From NCBI GenBank assembly GCA_045591565.1, contig JAZNTB010000004.1:1-5304 (forward strand): DNA of 5,304 bases, in the 5' to 3' direction. The position numbers and the translations under genes were made by a program. This stretch comes from UBA1738 sp045591565. Lineage in GTDB: Bacteria > Bacillota > Clostridia > UBA1381. Under the pieces are notes generated by a model. The model saw nothing but the letters and a program-made list of their open reading frames with translations, searched no databases and was not told the origin of the DNA. This document shows positions 5,269 through 5,304 of the stretch, piece by piece; the stretch's first letter is position 1, and every line of letters begins with the position of its first letter.

Positions 5269-5272
5269 CCTC
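5269..5272 (-). promoter_or_regulatory. Ribosome binding site of the DUF4830 gene
   Basis: The minus strand reads GTGAGGCG, with GAGG 6 nt before ATG 5262. The GTG in this string is the alternative start at 5274 and would overlap the site, so ATG 5262 is preferred. Confidence 0.6.
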
Positions 5273-5294
5273 ACTTCTAATAAACAAAATAACT

Positions 5295-5300
5295 ATTGTA
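5295..5300 (-). promoter_or_regulatory. Possible -10 element for the DUF4830 gene
   Basis: TACAAT on the minus strand is one base from TATAAT and lies about 33 nt before the start codon. The matching -35 would fall beyond the window edge, so neither sigma-A nor a sporulation sigma factor can be assigned. Confidence 0.3.
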
Positions 5301-5304
5301 CTTA

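Overview
The window comes from the chromosome of a spore-forming, AT-rich, low-GC Gram-positive bacterium, most likely an anaerobic Clostridia member (possibly Oscillospiraceae/Ruminococcaceae-like; the family is a guess). The evidence is a catabolic-type pyruvate phosphate dikinase, a spoIIGA-sigE sporulation pair, spoVAC and a DUF4830 protein, together with purine-rich Shine-Dalgarno sites and TTG starts. I see no phage, insertion sequence, CRISPR, tRNA or rRNA. All stretches without a gene are under 170 bases.

Layout. Bases 1-864 (+) are the C-terminal third of ppdK, cut by the left edge. It converges on a leftward pair, yqhQ-like DUF1385 (2774-1791) and prmC (1797-958), which overlap by 7 nt and form an operon. 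Two perfect hairpins at 874-915 and 917-953 separate the converging units and can terminate in both directions. A divergent regulatory region (2775-2942) holds an ordinary sigma-A promoter (17-bp spacer) facing left. Facing right is a spoIIG-type promoter: TTGACA and TATAAT separated by 21 bp, preceded by Spo0A-box-like heptamers. It drives spoIIGA (2943-3686), sigE (3701-4405) and probably spoVAC (start preferred at TTG 4426, end 4863). The last gene, on the minus strand (5262-4855), is a DUF4830 membrane-anchored protein whose 3' end overlaps spoVAC by 9 nt.

How the genes work together. SpoIIGA is the septum-located aspartic protease that activates pro-sigma-E, the first mother-cell sigma factor. 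SpoVAC is part of the spore inner-membrane channel for dipicolinic acid. In Bacillus and many Clostridia the gene after sigE is sigG; here spoVAC takes that place. YqhQ/PrmC is a housekeeping pair (PrmC methylates peptide-release factors), and PpdK interconverts pyruvate and phosphoenolpyruvate.

Nothing here is a clearly undescribed system. The points most worth a second look are the sigG-less spoIIG locus with spoVAC attached, the short acidic pro-sequence of sigma-E, the Spo0A-box region shared by divergent promoters, and the terminator-less tail-to-tail overlap of spoVAC with the DUF4830 gene.
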